Positions 6,134 through 13,716 are shown, numbered from the stretch's first letter. The stretch: DNA of 16,459 bases from Alistipes sp. (GCA_017631135.1 JAGBTW010000016.1:1-16459); one strand, 5' to 3'. Notes: generated from the letters alone by a model not told the origin. Made by a program: numbers and translations.

Positions 6134-8911
6134 TTGGAAAACAAAATAGTCATAAAGGGTGCGAGGGTGCATAATCTCAAGAATGTGGATGTCGAGATTC
6201 CGCACAACAATCTTGTCGTGGTGACGGGTTTGTCGGGCTCGGGAAAGTCGACATTGGCGTTTGATACTATCTTTGCGGAGGGTCAGCGTCGCTATGTCGA
6301 GAGCCTCTCGGCATACGCGCGTCAGTTCTTGGGCAGGGTGGAGAAGCCCGATGTCGACATGATTGAGGGCATAGCCCCCGCCATTGCCATTGAGCAGAAG
6401 GTAATCTCGCGCAACCCTCGCTCTACGGTGGGCACAACAACCGAGATATACGACTACTTGAAGTTGCTATTTGCGCGTGTGGGTCGCACCTATTCGCCCA
6501 CTACGGGACTTGAGATACGCTGTTATGAGGTTGATGATGTGGTCGATAGGGTGCTCTCGTTGAGCGATGGCGAGAGGGTCGTCGTGGCAGCACCGCTGCT
6601 GTTGAAGCAGTCGGAGGGCATCGTGGAGCGCATCCTCACACTTATGGAGGATGGCGTAAACCGTGTGCGCTATCGTGGCGAGGTGATGCTCGTTGAGGAG
6701 TTCATGCCACAGGTGAGTGCCGATATGTCGCTCGACGAGTTGATGATTGTCGTTGACCGCATAATTGTGAGCCACGAGCAGGACTCGGTGTCGCGCATTA
6801 CAGACTCTGTGGCGCGCGCCATGGGCTATGGCTCGGGCGTGGTGCACATAATAACCGATAGGGTTCAAACTTACTCGTCTCGCTATGATGAGGAGGGTGT
6901 CGTTTTCGAGCGCCCTACGGAGCACCTCTTTTCGTTCAATAACCCCGTTGGCGCATGCCCCTTGTGCGAGGGCTATGGCAAGGTTATGGGCATCGACGAA
7001 AACCTTGTTGTGCCCGATAAGTCGAAGAGCGTCTACGATGGTGCTGTGGTCTGCTGGAATGGTGTCACGATGAGTCGCTGGAAGCAGGATGTGGTGCTCA
7101 ATGCCGCGAAGTGTAACTTCCCAATTCATACGCCCTACCATGCACTTACGGATGCCGAGCGCGATATGTTGTGGCACGGCACGGAGTTTTTCTATGGCAT
7201 CGACGCCTTCTTTGACTATATTGATACACAGCGACATAAAGTGCAATATAGGGTGCTTAAGTCGCGATATATGGGTAAGACGCTCTGCCCCGAGTGTCAT
7301 GGCAATCGCCTCAAGCGCGAGGCGCTGTTTGTCAAGGTCGGTGGTCGCAATATCGCGGAGTTGGTGCAGATGACCGTGGGCGAGCTGATGCACTTCTTCG
7401 ATGAGTTACAGCTAGACGAGCACGACACAAAGACTGCGGAGCGTGTGCTTAAGGAGATACGCAGCCGCCTTGGCTATCTTATCGAGGTGGGTCTCCACTA
7501 CTTGACCCTCGACCGCTTGTCGGTGTCGTTGTCGGGTGGCGAGTCGCAGCGCATAAACCTCGCTACGTCGCTCGGTAGCAACCTCGTTGGTTCGATGTAT
7601 ATCCTCGATGAGCCGAGCATAGGCTTGCACCCGAGGGATACAAATCGCTTGATTGGCGTATTGAAGCAGTTGCGCGACTTGGATAATACGGTTATTGTCG
7701 TGGAGCACGAGGAGGAGGTTATGCGTGCTGCCGACTGGATTGTAGATATAGGTCCCGAGGCGGGTGTTGGTGGTGGCGAGGTCGTCTATAGCGGTCCTGC
7801 CGAGAAGATTGCCGAGGCGAAGAACTCGCTTACAGCGGACTACCTCACGCGTAGACGAGTCATCGAGGTGCCACAGCGCCGACGAGCCCATGCGGGTGTC
7901 GTTAGGGTGCGCGGTGCAAGACATAACAATCTGAAAAACATAGATGTAGAGATTCCGCTTGGTGTGCTGACATGCATTACAGGTGTGTCGGGCTCGGGCA
8001 AGTCTTCGCTGGCGGATGATGTGCTCTTCCCAGCGCTTAAGCGCATACTCTCGGAGACTACGCTCACGCCTGGCGACCACGATGGTATAGATGTCGATAA
8101 GCGACAGCTGCAGAGTGTGGAGATGGTGTCGCAGTCACCCATTGGCAAGTCTACGCGCTCTAACCCCGTCACCTACATCAAGGCCTACGACGAGATACGA
8201 AAGCTCTTTGCCGACCAGCCCTACTCGAAGCATACGGGCATAGCGGCTACGGCATTCTCGTTCAACATGCCTGGCGGTCGATGCGAGGAGTGTGAGGGCG
8301 AGGGTGTCATCAAGGTGGGCATGCAGTTTATGGCAGATGTTGAGCTCACGTGCGAGGCGTGTGGTGGCATGCGCTTCAAGCCTGAAATCCTTGAGGTTAA
8401 GTATCGCGGAAAGAATATCTACGATATTTTGAATATGTCTGTGGACGAGGCTCTTGCGTTCTTTGGCGAGGATAAAACCAATGCAACCTGCAAGCGCATC
8501 GTCGACCGCATACTTCCACTGCAGCATGTGGGTCTTGGATATGTCAAGCTCGGACAATCCTCTTCGACCCTCTCGGGCGGCGAGTCGCAGCGCGTGAAGC
8601 TCGCCTCGTTCCTCACGAAGGATAAGTCGTCGGAGCGCGTGATGTTTATCTTTGATGAGCCCACCACGGGTCTCCACTTCCACGATATACGCCGTCTGTT
8701 GAGCGCTTTTGATGCACTCATCGAGCGTGGTCATAGCGTTGTCGTCGTGGAGCATAACATGGATGTCATCAAGTGTGCCGACTGGGTCATCGACCTTGGT
8801 CCCGAGGCGGGTGTTGATGGCGGTAGGGTGGTCGTGGCTGGCACGCCCGAGGATGTGATGGCTTGCAAGGAGAGCTACACAGGTCACTACTTATTAAAGC
8901 ATCAAGAATGA
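6134..8911 (+). CDS. uvrA: UvrA, excinuclease ABC subunit A
   Basis: UvrA is the DNA-damage-sensing ATPase that loads UvrB in nucleotide excision repair. The 925-residue product has two ABC halves: Walker [10 protein letters not shown] (32-40) with LSGGESQR and [13 protein letters not shown], then a second Walker [10 protein letters not shown] (from 617) with its own [11 protein letters not shown] and [12 protein letters not shown]. The second-half zinc module CEECEGEG...CEACGG is complete. In the first half only CPLCEGYG remains; the partner Cys pair seen in E. coli is absent, as I recall for other Bacteroidota. The start is TTG at 6134: an in-frame TAA lies 9 bases upstream, and [20 protein letters not shown] is the conserved UvrA beginning. 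The stop overlaps the next start (ATGA). Confidence 0.97.
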   Translation: MENKIVIKGARVHNLKNVDVEIPHNNLVVVTGLSGSGKSTLAFDTIFAEGQRRYVESLSAYARQFLGRVEKPDVDMIEGIAPAIAIEQKVISRNPRSTVGTTTEIYDYLKLLFARVGRTYSPTTGLEIRCYEVDDVVDRVLSLSDGERVVVAAPLLLKQSEGIVERILTLMEDGVNRVRYRGEVMLVEEFMPQVSADMSLDELMIVVDRIIVSHEQDSVSRITDSVARAMGYGSGVVHIITDRVQTYSSRYDEEGVVFERPTEHLFSFNNPVGACPLCEGYGKVMGIDENLVVPDKSKSVYDGAVVCWNGVTMSRWKQDVVLNAAKCNFPIHTPYHALTDAERDMLWHGTEFFYGIDAFFDYIDTQRHKVQYRVLKSRYMGKTLCPECHGNRLKREALFVKVGGRNIAELVQMTVGELMHFFDELQLDEHDTKTAERVLKEIRSRLGYLIEVGLHYLTLDRLSVSLSGGESQRINLATSLGSNLVGSMYILDEPSIGLHPRDTNRLIGVLKQLRDLDNTVIVVEHEEEVMRAADWIVDIGPEAGVGGGEVVYSGPAEKIAEAKNSLTADYLTRRRVIEVPQRRRAHAGVVRVRGARHNNLKNIDVEIPLGVLTCITGVSGSGKSSLADDVLFPALKRILSETTLTPGDHDGIDVDKRQLQSVEMVSQSPIGKSTRSNPVTYIKAYDEIRKLFADQPYSKHTGIAATAFSFNMPGGRCEECEGEGVIKVGMQFMADVELTCEACGGMRFKPEILEVKYRGKNIYDILNMSVDEALAFFGEDKTNATCKRIVDRILPLQHVGLGYVKLGQSSSTLSGGESQRVKLASFLTKDKSSERVMFIFDEPTTGLHFHDIRRLLSAFDALIERGHSVVVVEHNMDVIKCADWVIDLGPEAGVDGGRVVVAGTPEDVMACKESYTGHYLLKHQE

Positions 8912-10125
8912 AAGAGTTTGAGACATATACACTCTCTAATGGTATAAGGGGCATACACCGTCAGGTGCGTAGTGGTGTTACGCACTGCGCCATGGTTGTG
9001 AATGCTGGCTCGCGCGATGAACATCGCGGAGAGTATGGCATTGCCCACTTTGTTGAGCATGCGCTCTTCAAGGGCACTGCGCGCCGCAAGGCGTACCAGG
9101 TGAACTGCCGCCTCGAAAACCTCGGTGGCGAGCTTAATGCTTACACCACAAAGGAGGATACTACGCTGCACGCCACGGTGTTGCGTCGCGACCTGTCGCG
9201 CGCCGTGGAGCTTATTGGCGATGTGATATTTAACTCTACGTTCCCCGAGCGCGAGCTTGCGAAGGAGCGCGAGGTTATTGCCGACGAGATTAACTCATAC
9301 AAGGACTCGCCCTCGGAGCGCATATATGACGACTTTGAGGACTTGATATTTAGGGGCTCGGAGCTCGGTCACAACATCCTTGGCTCGAAGGCCTCCATCG
9401 CGCGCTTCACGTCGCAGAGCATGCACTCGTTCGTGGGTCGCACCTACACCACCGACCAAATGGTCTTCTCCTCTATCGGTAACTTCTCTGCCGCTACGGC
9501 ACAGAGTGTCGCCGAACGATATATTGGTGGCTTCAAGCCTACGAAGCGCGAGTTTGAGCGTGTAGCTCCCGCGCCATACGAGGCTTTCGATGAGCGCCTC
9601 TCGCGCCATACGCACCAAGCTCATGGCATCATCGGCACGCGTGGCTATGGCATACGCGATGAGCGCCGTCTGCCTTTAGCATTAGCGCTAAATATCCTTG
9701 GTGGACCCTCGGCTAACTCGCTGCTTAATATCTTGTTACGCGAGAAGCATGGTCTGTCGTATAATGTCGAGGCGACATATACGCCCTACTCCGATACGGG
9801 CATCGTGGGCATCTACTTCTCGTCGGACCACGACAATGCTGCGCAGTGCGTGGAGCTTATCGAGAGTGAGGTTGCGCGCCTCTGTCGCGAGCATATCACA
9901 CCGCGCCGTCTTGCCATTGCCAAGCGACAGTTTGTTGCACAGATGGCAATCTCGATGGAGGCCAACGAGGGCTATATGTTAGGTGCGGGCAAGAGCTACC
10001 TTTTGTACAAGGATATAGACACCCTCGAGGAGGCGTATAAGAAGGTTATGGCAATCACAGCGTCGCAGATTTGTGATGTCGCCGCTGACTGCCTCGGTAA
10101 TATGTCACGATTGATTTATAAGTAG
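8908..10125 (+). CDS. M16 family zinc metallopeptidase
   Basis: The 405-residue product belongs to the pitrilysin/processing-peptidase M16 family. The inverted zinc motif is HFVEH (47-51), with the third ligand most likely Glu127 in EREVIADEIN, about 75 residues on. The C-terminal half contains GGPSANSLLNILLREKHGLSYNVEATYTPY-type sequence (split here for length), the conserved substrate-binding R/Y region of the family. No signal peptide is evident, so it is probably cytoplasmic. The ATG at 8908 overlaps the uvrA stop by 4 bases and begins [17 protein letters not shown], the usual M16 first strand; an earlier in-frame start at 8863 would lie within uvrA and is unlikely. The substrate cannot be read from the sequence. 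Confidence 0.92.
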   Translation: MKEFETYTLSNGIRGIHRQVRSGVTHCAMVVNAGSRDEHRGEYGIAHFVEHALFKGTARRKAYQVNCRLENLGGELNAYTTKEDTTLHATVLRRDLSRAVELIGDVIFNSTFPERELAKEREVIADEINSYKDSPSERIYDDFEDLIFRGSELGHNILGSKASIARFTSQSMHSFVGRTYTTDQMVFSSIGNFSAATAQSVAERYIGGFKPTKREFERVAPAPYEAFDERLSRHTHQAHGIIGTRGYGIRDERRLPLALALNILGGPSANSLLNILLREKHGLSYNVEATYTPYSDTGIVGIYFSSDHDNAAQCVELIESEVARLCREHITPRRLAIAKRQFVAQMAISMEANEGYMLGAGKSYLLYKDIDTLEEAYKKVMAITASQICDVAADCLGNMSRLIYK

Positions 10126-10127
10126 TT

Positions 10128-10763
10128 ATGGATAAGTTAGAGCAGTATATTTTGGATAACACAAAGCCCGAGGAGGAGCTTATGCACCGCCTCGAGCGTG
10201 AGACATACCTGCGCGTTATAAACCCACGCATGATTTCGGGACATGTGCAGGGCAAGCTCCTTGAGATGCTTGTGCGCATGATGCGTCCCAAGCGCGTATT
10301 GGAGATAGGCACGTTCACGGGCTACTCGGCATTGAGCATTGCACGTGGTTTGGAGGATGATGCCGTCCTCGACACTATAGAGGTCGATGATGAGCTCGAA
10401 GATATAGCAGCAAAGTACTTCGACGAGTCGGGTTATGGTCATCGCATACGCCAGCATGTAGGCTCGGCACTCGATGTAGTCCCCACGCTTGGCGAGGTCT
10501 ACGACATGGTATTTATCGACGGTGATAAGCGCGAGTATCCCGCTTACTACAATATGCTTATGGATGGTGGCTATGTGCGTAGTGACTCGGTGATGCTGGC
10601 GGATAACATCCTTTGGTACGGTAAGGTCGCAGAGCCCATCGCCCACAACGATAAACACACGGAGGCTATCGTGGAGTTTAACCGCATGGTGGCGGATGAC
10701 CCGCGTGTCGATAATGTCATCGTCCCCATCCGCGACGGTATTAACATGATACGCGTAAAATGA
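10128..10763 (+). CDS. SAM-dependent class I O-methyltransferase (COMT-like)
   Basis: The 211-residue product fits the small, metal-dependent catechol O-methyltransferase-like family (Methyltransf_3). SAM-binding motif I is VLEIGTFTGYSAL (57-69). TIEVDDE (83-89) carries the acidic residue that normally holds the SAM ribose. Metal ligands are likely Asp131 in FIDGDK (129-134) and Asp159-Asn160 in ADNILWYGKV. Length is typical. It starts 2 bases after the M16 stop, so it is the third gene of the uvrA transcript. The methyl acceptor is unknown; in Bacteroidota this family is common and mostly uncharacterised. Its TGA is the first part of the left arm of a 3' inverted repeat. Confidence 0.9.
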   Translation: MDKLEQYILDNTKPEEELMHRLERETYLRVINPRMISGHVQGKLLEMLVRMMRPKRVLEIGTFTGYSALSIARGLEDDAVLDTIEVDDELEDIAAKYFDESGYGHRIRQHVGSALDVVPTLGEVYDMVFIDGDKREYPAYYNMLMDGGYVRSDSVMLADNILWYGKVAEPIAHNDKHTEAIVEFNRMVADDPRVDNVIVPIRDGINMIRVK

Positions 10764-10884
10764 TACTGAATAAAAAGTCTATTTTGTCGTTCTTTGTTGA
10801 TATAACAGCGCATCTACTACCGCTAACGAATTATCTCTGCAATGGGCAGTACGCTCGAGTACAGTCCATTTTTATTCAATATCA
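10761..10884. repeat. Stop-adjacent inverted-repeat element after the O-methyltransferase (element A)
   Basis: TGATACTGAATAAAAA (10761-10776), which includes the stop codon, pairs with TTTTTATTCAATATCA (10869-10884) at 15 of 16 positions. Between the arms lies the 91-base repeat shared with 13427-13517. The arms are unlike those of the other three elements, yet placement at a stop codon and enclosure of a shared core are the same. Together with 10897-10932 it fills the first half of the 306-base gap before the Dabb gene. Confidence 0.65.
10779..10869. repeat. 91-base direct repeat, copy 1
   Basis: Copy 2 is at 13427-13517, equal in length with about six mismatches. Predicted folds in both are a small three-way junction (CGTT at 10788-10791 closing with AACG at 10825-10828 around TGTT/AACA and GCG/CGC stems) and, at the 3' end, ATGG...GTAC-GCTCGA-GTAC...CCAT running into five T's here. 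The two 64-73-residue reading frames that start in the copies (MGSTLEYSP and MSSTLKYSP) look non-coding. Confidence 0.75.
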
Positions 10885-10896
10885 CATTGATTATAT

Positions 10897-10932
10897 GGTT
10901 GGCTAAAAGTCGTTTTAGTCAACCTTTTTTTT
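10897..10932 (+). terminator. Rho-independent terminator of the uvrA operon
   Basis: GGTTG-G-CTAAAA (10897-10908) pairs with TTTTAG-T-CAACC (10913-10924) around a GTCG loop, with one G/T mismatch. Eight T's follow at 10925-10932. This is the clearest intrinsic terminator in the window and probably ends the uvrA/M16/O-methyltransferase transcript. Confidence 0.85.
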
Positions 10933-10964
10933 GCTGTGTAGCGGGGTGGCGAACAAAAAAAATC

Positions 10965-10979
10965 TTTACCGTAGGTAAA
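10965..10979. promoter_or_regulatory. Palindrome upstream of the Dabb gene promoter
   Basis: TTTACC-GTA-GGTAAA is a perfect 6-bp inverted repeat 14 bases upstream of the -33 box of the next promoter, a position suited to a regulator site. On the minus strand the same stem is followed by eight T's, so it could also be a minus-strand or bidirectional terminator. No regulator is identified. Confidence 0.4.
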
Positions 10980-10993
10980 AAAGAGAATTTACG

Positions 10994-11027
10994 TTTGCTA
11001 TGTTTAGGAAAATTATTCATATATTTG
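10994..11027 (+). promoter_or_regulatory. Bacteroidota-type promoter for the Dabb gene
   Basis: TTTG at 10994-10997 and TATATTTG at 11020-11027 are separated by 22 bases, close to the usual spacing. Transcription would start near 11034, giving a leader of about 35 A/T-rich bases before the ATG at 11070. It lies directly after a strong terminator, where a new promoter is expected. Confidence 0.6.
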
Positions 11028-11069
11028 TGTGATTGAACAATATTATTTGAAACTGTAAACCTAAATAGC

Positions 11070-11369
11070 ATGATACGACACATTGTAATGTGGAAGTTCC
11101 GCCGCGATATGGCAGAGACACCACGCGAGATTGCAAACGAGATGAAGAGCCGCCTCGAGGCACTTAACGGTAAGATTGATGGTCTCCTTCGCGCCGAGGT
11201 GGGCGTGAACATCAAAGATACTGCCTCATCTTACGATGCTGTACTCACTGCCGACTTTGAGTCGTGGGAGAAGATGGAGGCATACAAGGTTCATCCCCTT
11301 CATGTCGTAATCAGCGACTACTGCAAGGAGCGTAGACTCGAAAGGGTAGATGTCGACTATAACCTATAA
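11070..11369 (+). CDS. Stress-responsive A/B barrel (Dabb) domain protein
   Basis: The 99-residue product is a single Dabb domain. It has the typical opening MIRHIVMWKF, a helix of about residues 18-35, the central strand DAVLTADFES, and HPLHVVISDYCKERRLERVDVDYN near the end, with the usual HPxH-like pair. Members are small dimeric ferredoxin-like barrels found in plants (stress-induced) and bacteria; the bacterial role is mostly unknown. It has its own promoter and a terminator before it, so it is probably a single-gene transcript. The last two bases of the TAA stop form the start of the 3' inverted repeat. Confidence 0.88.
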   Translation: MIRHIVMWKFRRDMAETPREIANEMKSRLEALNGKIDGLLRAEVGVNIKDTASSYDAVLTADFESWEKMEAYKVHPLHVVISDYCKERRLERVDVDYNL

Positions 11370-11495
11370 TTTGTTGTGATAAGGGGCTATCTTCGACACT
11401 TTGCTTGTCTGAAAAATGCTCATTTACGCACGAGTAAACACCGCTTTTTCAGCCTGCGACAAATTGCCAAATCTAACCCCTTTTGACAACAAATT
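11368..11495. repeat. Stop-adjacent inverted-repeat element after the Dabb gene (element 2)
   Basis: AATTTGTTGT (11368-11377) is a perfect complement of ACAACAAATT (11486-11495). After a 3-base unpaired step, AAGGGG (11381-11386) pairs with CCCCTT (11477-11482). Size (128 bases), the unpaired step and the AAGGGG/CCCCTT ends match element 1 (127 bases), while the outer arms differ. The inside is the nested hairpin at 11405-11462. No coding capacity. Confidence 0.7.
11405..11462. other. Nested hairpin core, copy 1 (putative structured RNA element)
   Basis: Three stacked stems are seen: TTGTC/GACAA (11405-11409 with 11458-11462), TGAAAAA-T-GC/GCTTTTTCA (11410-11419 with 11443-11451, one bulged T), and TTTAC/GTAAA (11423-11427 with 11434-11438). 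The same plan, bulged T and TCA linker occur at 13569-13628 with different bases in the two outer stems. No T tract follows, so it is not a simple terminator. Confidence 0.6.
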
Positions 11496-11510
11496 TGGGT
11501 AGTGGAGATT

Positions 11511-11621
11511 GTCATCCTGAGCGAAACGCAGTGTAGTCGAAGGATCTCCTAAACGAGTGTACACAATGTACTGTTGCTCTTGTCGGCTTCGAGGAGATTC
11601 TTCACTAACGTTCAGAATGAC
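11511..11621. repeat. Dispersed intergenic palindromic repeat (GTCATCCTGAGCG type)
   Basis: GTCATCCTGAGCG at the left and CGTTCAGAATGAC at the right are imperfect inverted arms. GAAGGATCTCCT (from 11539) and its mirror GAGGAGATTCTTC (11591-11603) continue the palindrome. Repeats with this GTCATyCTGArCG...GAAGrATCTCC pattern are common in spacers of Bacteroidota and other genomes. A minus-strand frame across it would read VILNVSEESPR and GDPSTTLRFAQDDN, a familiar false protein. It contains one of only three GATC sites outside the restriction cassette. Confidence 0.8.
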
Positions 11622-11649
11622 ATACACACTAACAAGCCTAACGCAGTTA

Positions 11650-11701
11650 CTAGAAAACAAAACAAGAACAAATAACTAACAACTAAATAAAACCTAAAAC
11701 T
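11650..11701 (+). promoter_or_regulatory. A-rich leader before ftcD
   Basis: The 50 bases before the ftcD ATG are almost entirely A, C and T with long A runs and no Shine-Dalgarno. This is the usual form of efficiently translated Bacteroidota leaders. I did not find a TAnnTTTG box in 11622-11701, so the promoter of ftcD is not located. Confidence 0.4.
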
Positions 11702-13408
11702 ATGCAGAAAAGAATTATTGAGTGCGTGCCCAACTTCTCGGAGGGTCGTAACGCAGAGGTCATCAAGCAGATTACAGACGTTATCGACGCAGCAAAGGGC
11801 GTAAAGCTCTTGGATGTCGATCCAGGTGAGGCTACAAACCGCACCGTAGTAACCTTTGTCGGTGAGCCCGAGGCTGTGTGCGATGCAGCGGTTGCTGCTA
11901 TCAAGCGCGCAACAGAGCTTATCGACATGCGTCAGCACAAGGGTGCTCACCCCCGCATGGGTGCTTGCGACGTATGTCCCTTGATTCCCGTATCGGGCAT
12001 CACTTTGGAGGAGTGTGCAGAGCTCGCACGTGCTCTTGCAAAGCGCATCTCGGAGGAGACAAACGTTCCTACATACTGCTACGAGGCTGCAGCATTCACT
12101 CCCGAGCGTCGTAACCTCGCTGTGTGCCGTGCTGGTGAGTATGAGGCATTGCCCGAGAAGATGATGGACGAGAAGCGCAAGCCCGACTTTGGTGCTCGCC
12201 CCTACGATGAGGGTGTTGCAAAGACAGGTGCTACGGCAGTTGGTGCGCGCGACTTCCTTGTTGCTGTAAACTACAACCTCAATACTACATCTACACGCCG
12301 TGCTAACGCCATTGCGTTTGACGTGCGCGAGAAGGGTCGCCCCATGCGCGAGGGTAACCCCATCACAGGCAAAATCATGAAGGACGAGAACGGCAACACC
12401 ATCATGAAGCCTGGTACACTCAAGGCATGTAAGGCTATCGGCTGGTTCATCGAGGAGTATGGCATTGCACAGGTCTCTATGAATATGACAAATCTCTCTA
12501 TCACGCCTCTTCATGTGGCGTTTGACGAGGTATGCCGCGCGGCAGATGCTCGTGGCGTGCGCGTAACAGGTGCCGAGATTGTGGGTCTTGTTCCCAAGAG
12601 CTGCTTGGTGGATGCTGGTCGTCACTTCTTGCGCAAGCAGAACCGCTCAACAGGTCTTCCAGAGCGCGAGTTGGTGCGCATAGCTATCGAGAGCATGGGT
12701 CTCTCTAACCTCAAGGAGTTCAAGCCCGAGGAGAAGGTTGTAGAGTATATCCTTGAGGCAGAGGAGCAGAAGGGCGTTAAGAAGCTCGTTGATATGACAT
12801 GCACAGGCTTTGCGGAGGAGACTGCAAGCGAGTCACCCGCACCTGGTGGTGGCTCTATCTCTGCATACATGGGTGCTTTGGCTGCTGCGCTCGGCACTAT
12901 GGTTGCCAACCTCTCATCACACAAGGCTGGTTGGGATGACCGCTGGGAGTACTTCTCTAACTGGGCAGATAACGGCATGGGTGTTATGAACGAGTTGCTC
13001 TACTTGGTAGACGAGGATACTGCGGCGTTCAACAAGATTATGGACGTATTCGGCATGCCAAAGGGCACAGACGAGGAGAAGGCTGCACGCGCCGAGGCTA
13101 TGGAGGCTGCTACGCTCTACGCTACCCAGGTGCCTCTCCGCACTATGAAGGCTGCATACAAGGCATTCGATGTTGTTCGCGCTATGGCCGAGGAGGGTAA
13201 CCCCAACTCTGTATCTGACGCTGGTGTAGGTGCTTTGGCTGCACGCTCTGCAGTTATGGGTGCATGCCTCAATGTTAAGATTAACGCTGCGGGCCTCAAG
13301 GATAGAGCTGTTGCTGATGCTTTGGTCAAGGAGGCAGAGGAGATTCAGGCCCTTGCACAGAAAGCCGAGGCAGAGATCTTGGCAGTGGTGGAATCTAAAA
13401 TAAAGTAG
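11702..13408 (+). CDS. ftcD: Bifunctional glutamate formimidoyltransferase / formimidoyl-THF cyclodeaminase
   Basis: The 568-residue product joins two activities of histidine degradation. The N-terminal transferase (about 1-330) moves the formimino group of N-formimino-glutamate to tetrahydrofolate. It begins RIIECVPNFSEGRN and carries AHPRMGACDVCPLIPV with His83, matching the catalytic His82 of the pig enzyme. The C-terminal cyclodeaminase (about 360-568) releases ammonia to give methenyl-THF and has the signature ESPAPGGGSISAYMGALAAAL near 376-396. The fused form, as in animals, is common in Bacteroidota. The gene precedes hutU and hutH, so context agrees with function. A 308-base spacer with a 3' element separates it from hutU, so they may be separate transcripts. 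It contains two GATC sites (11819, 13375). Confidence 0.95.
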   Translation: MQKRIIECVPNFSEGRNAEVIKQITDVIDAAKGVKLLDVDPGEATNRTVVTFVGEPEAVCDAAVAAIKRATELIDMRQHKGAHPRMGACDVCPLIPVSGITLEECAELARALAKRISEETNVPTYCYEAAAFTPERRNLAVCRAGEYEALPEKMMDEKRKPDFGARPYDEGVAKTGATAVGARDFLVAVNYNLNTTSTRRANAIAFDVREKGRPMREGNPITGKIMKDENGNTIMKPGTLKACKAIGWFIEEYGIAQVSMNMTNLSITPLHVAFDEVCRAADARGVRVTGAEIVGLVPKSCLVDAGRHFLRKQNRSTGLPERELVRIAIESMGLSNLKEFKPEEKVVEYILEAEEQKGVKKLVDMTCTGFAEETASESPAPGGGSISAYMGALAAALGTMVANLSSHKAGWDDRWEYFSNWADNGMGVMNELLYLVDEDTAAFNKIMDVFGMPKGTDEEKAARAEAMEAATLYATQVPLRTMKAAYKAFDVVRAMAEEGNPNSVSDAGVGALAARSAVMGACLNVKINAAGLKDRAVADALVKEAEEIQALAQKAEAEILAVVESKIK

Positions 13409-13426
13409 AGAAGCCGTCTAATAAGG

Positions 13427-13517
13427 CTACTTTGTCGTTCTTTGTTGATATAACAGCGCATCTACTACCGCTAACGAATTATCTCGGCAATGAGCAGTAC
13501 GCTTAAGTACAGCCCAT
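13427..13517. repeat. 91-base direct repeat, copy 2
   Basis: It matches 10779-10869 over the full 91 bases with about six differences. Changes cluster in the 3' third; the CGTT/AACG junction region is identical. At the 3' end the GTAC-GCTTAA-GTAC stem is kept although its loop changed. Unlike copy 1 it is not followed by a T tract. Confidence 0.75.
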
Positions 13518-13568
13518 CGCCTCGAAACTCGCCGAGCGTTGTATCTGCACTATTCTCTCAACAAATAT

Positions 13569-13628
13569 GCTTGCCTCGAAAATCCTCATTTACGTCTAGT
13601 AAACTGCGGTTTTCGAGTCTTCGCAAGC
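13569..13628. other. Nested hairpin core, copy 2 (putative structured RNA element)
   Basis: Stems are GCTTGC/GCAAGC (13569-13574 with 13623-13628), CTCGAAAA-T-CC/GGTTTTCGAG (13575-13585 with 13608-13617, one bulged T), and TTTAC/GTAAA (13589-13593 with 13599-13603). Compared with copy 1 the innermost stem and TCA linker are constant, while the other stems changed on both sides and still pair. Confidence 0.6.
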
Positions 13629-13665
13629 CTAAAATTAGCTCTTGTTATACGACTTCAACCAAATT

Positions 13666-13697
13666 GGTAGTGTCTGATAAATCTATTGGACACTACC
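13666..13697. other. Perfect 9-bp hairpin in the hutU leader
   Basis: GGTAGTGTC (13666-13674) pairs perfectly with GACACTACC (13689-13697) around a 14-base A/T-rich loop, ending 19 bases before the hutU start. No T tract follows on the + strand. It may be a leader control hairpin or the remnant of a mobile-element end; the sequence alone does not decide. Confidence 0.55.
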
Positions 13698-13716
13698 TTC
13701 AAAAAAAATAAATATT

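Larger units (their letters stand above)
13410..13656. repeat. Stop-adjacent inverted-repeat element after ftcD (element 3, composite)
   Basis: GAAGCCGTCTAATAAGGCTA (13410-13429), one base after the ftcD stop, pairs with 13636-13656 (TAGCTCTTGTTATACGACTTC in reverse order) with two mismatches, one G-T pair and one bulge. It contains both the second copy of the 91-base repeat (13427-13517) and the second nested hairpin core (13569-13628). It thus joins parts found separately in elements A and 2. No coding capacity is seen. It accounts for most of the 308-base spacer. Confidence 0.6.

Noticed and set aside
6467-7393. 308-codon open frame on the minus strand opposite uvrA
   Set aside because: Antisense shadow of uvrA; composition is His/Arg/Leu-rich and no family motif is seen.
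8135-8887. 250-codon minus-strand frame opposite the uvrA 3' half
   Set aside because: Same reason: GC-rich codon bias of uvrA opens the reverse frame; no domain.
10842-11036. 64-codon + strand frame (MGSTLEYSP...)
   Set aside because: It begins in the 91-base repeat and runs through the uvrA-operon terminator; the similar start at 13490 is due to the repeat, not to protein conservation.
11424-11660. 78-codon minus-strand frame reading VILNVSEESPR and DPSTTLRFAQDDN
   Set aside because: This is translation of a dispersed palindromic intergenic repeat, a familiar false protein in Bacteroidota annotations.
11612-12625. 337-codon open frame on the minus strand opposite ftcD
   Set aside because: It is the antisense shadow of a strongly supported gene, rich in Cys/His/Leu with no recognisable domain.
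13490-13711. 73-codon + strand frame (MSSTLKYSP...)
   Set aside because: It lies across the repeat, the nested hairpin and the hutU leader hairpin; no protein-like composition.
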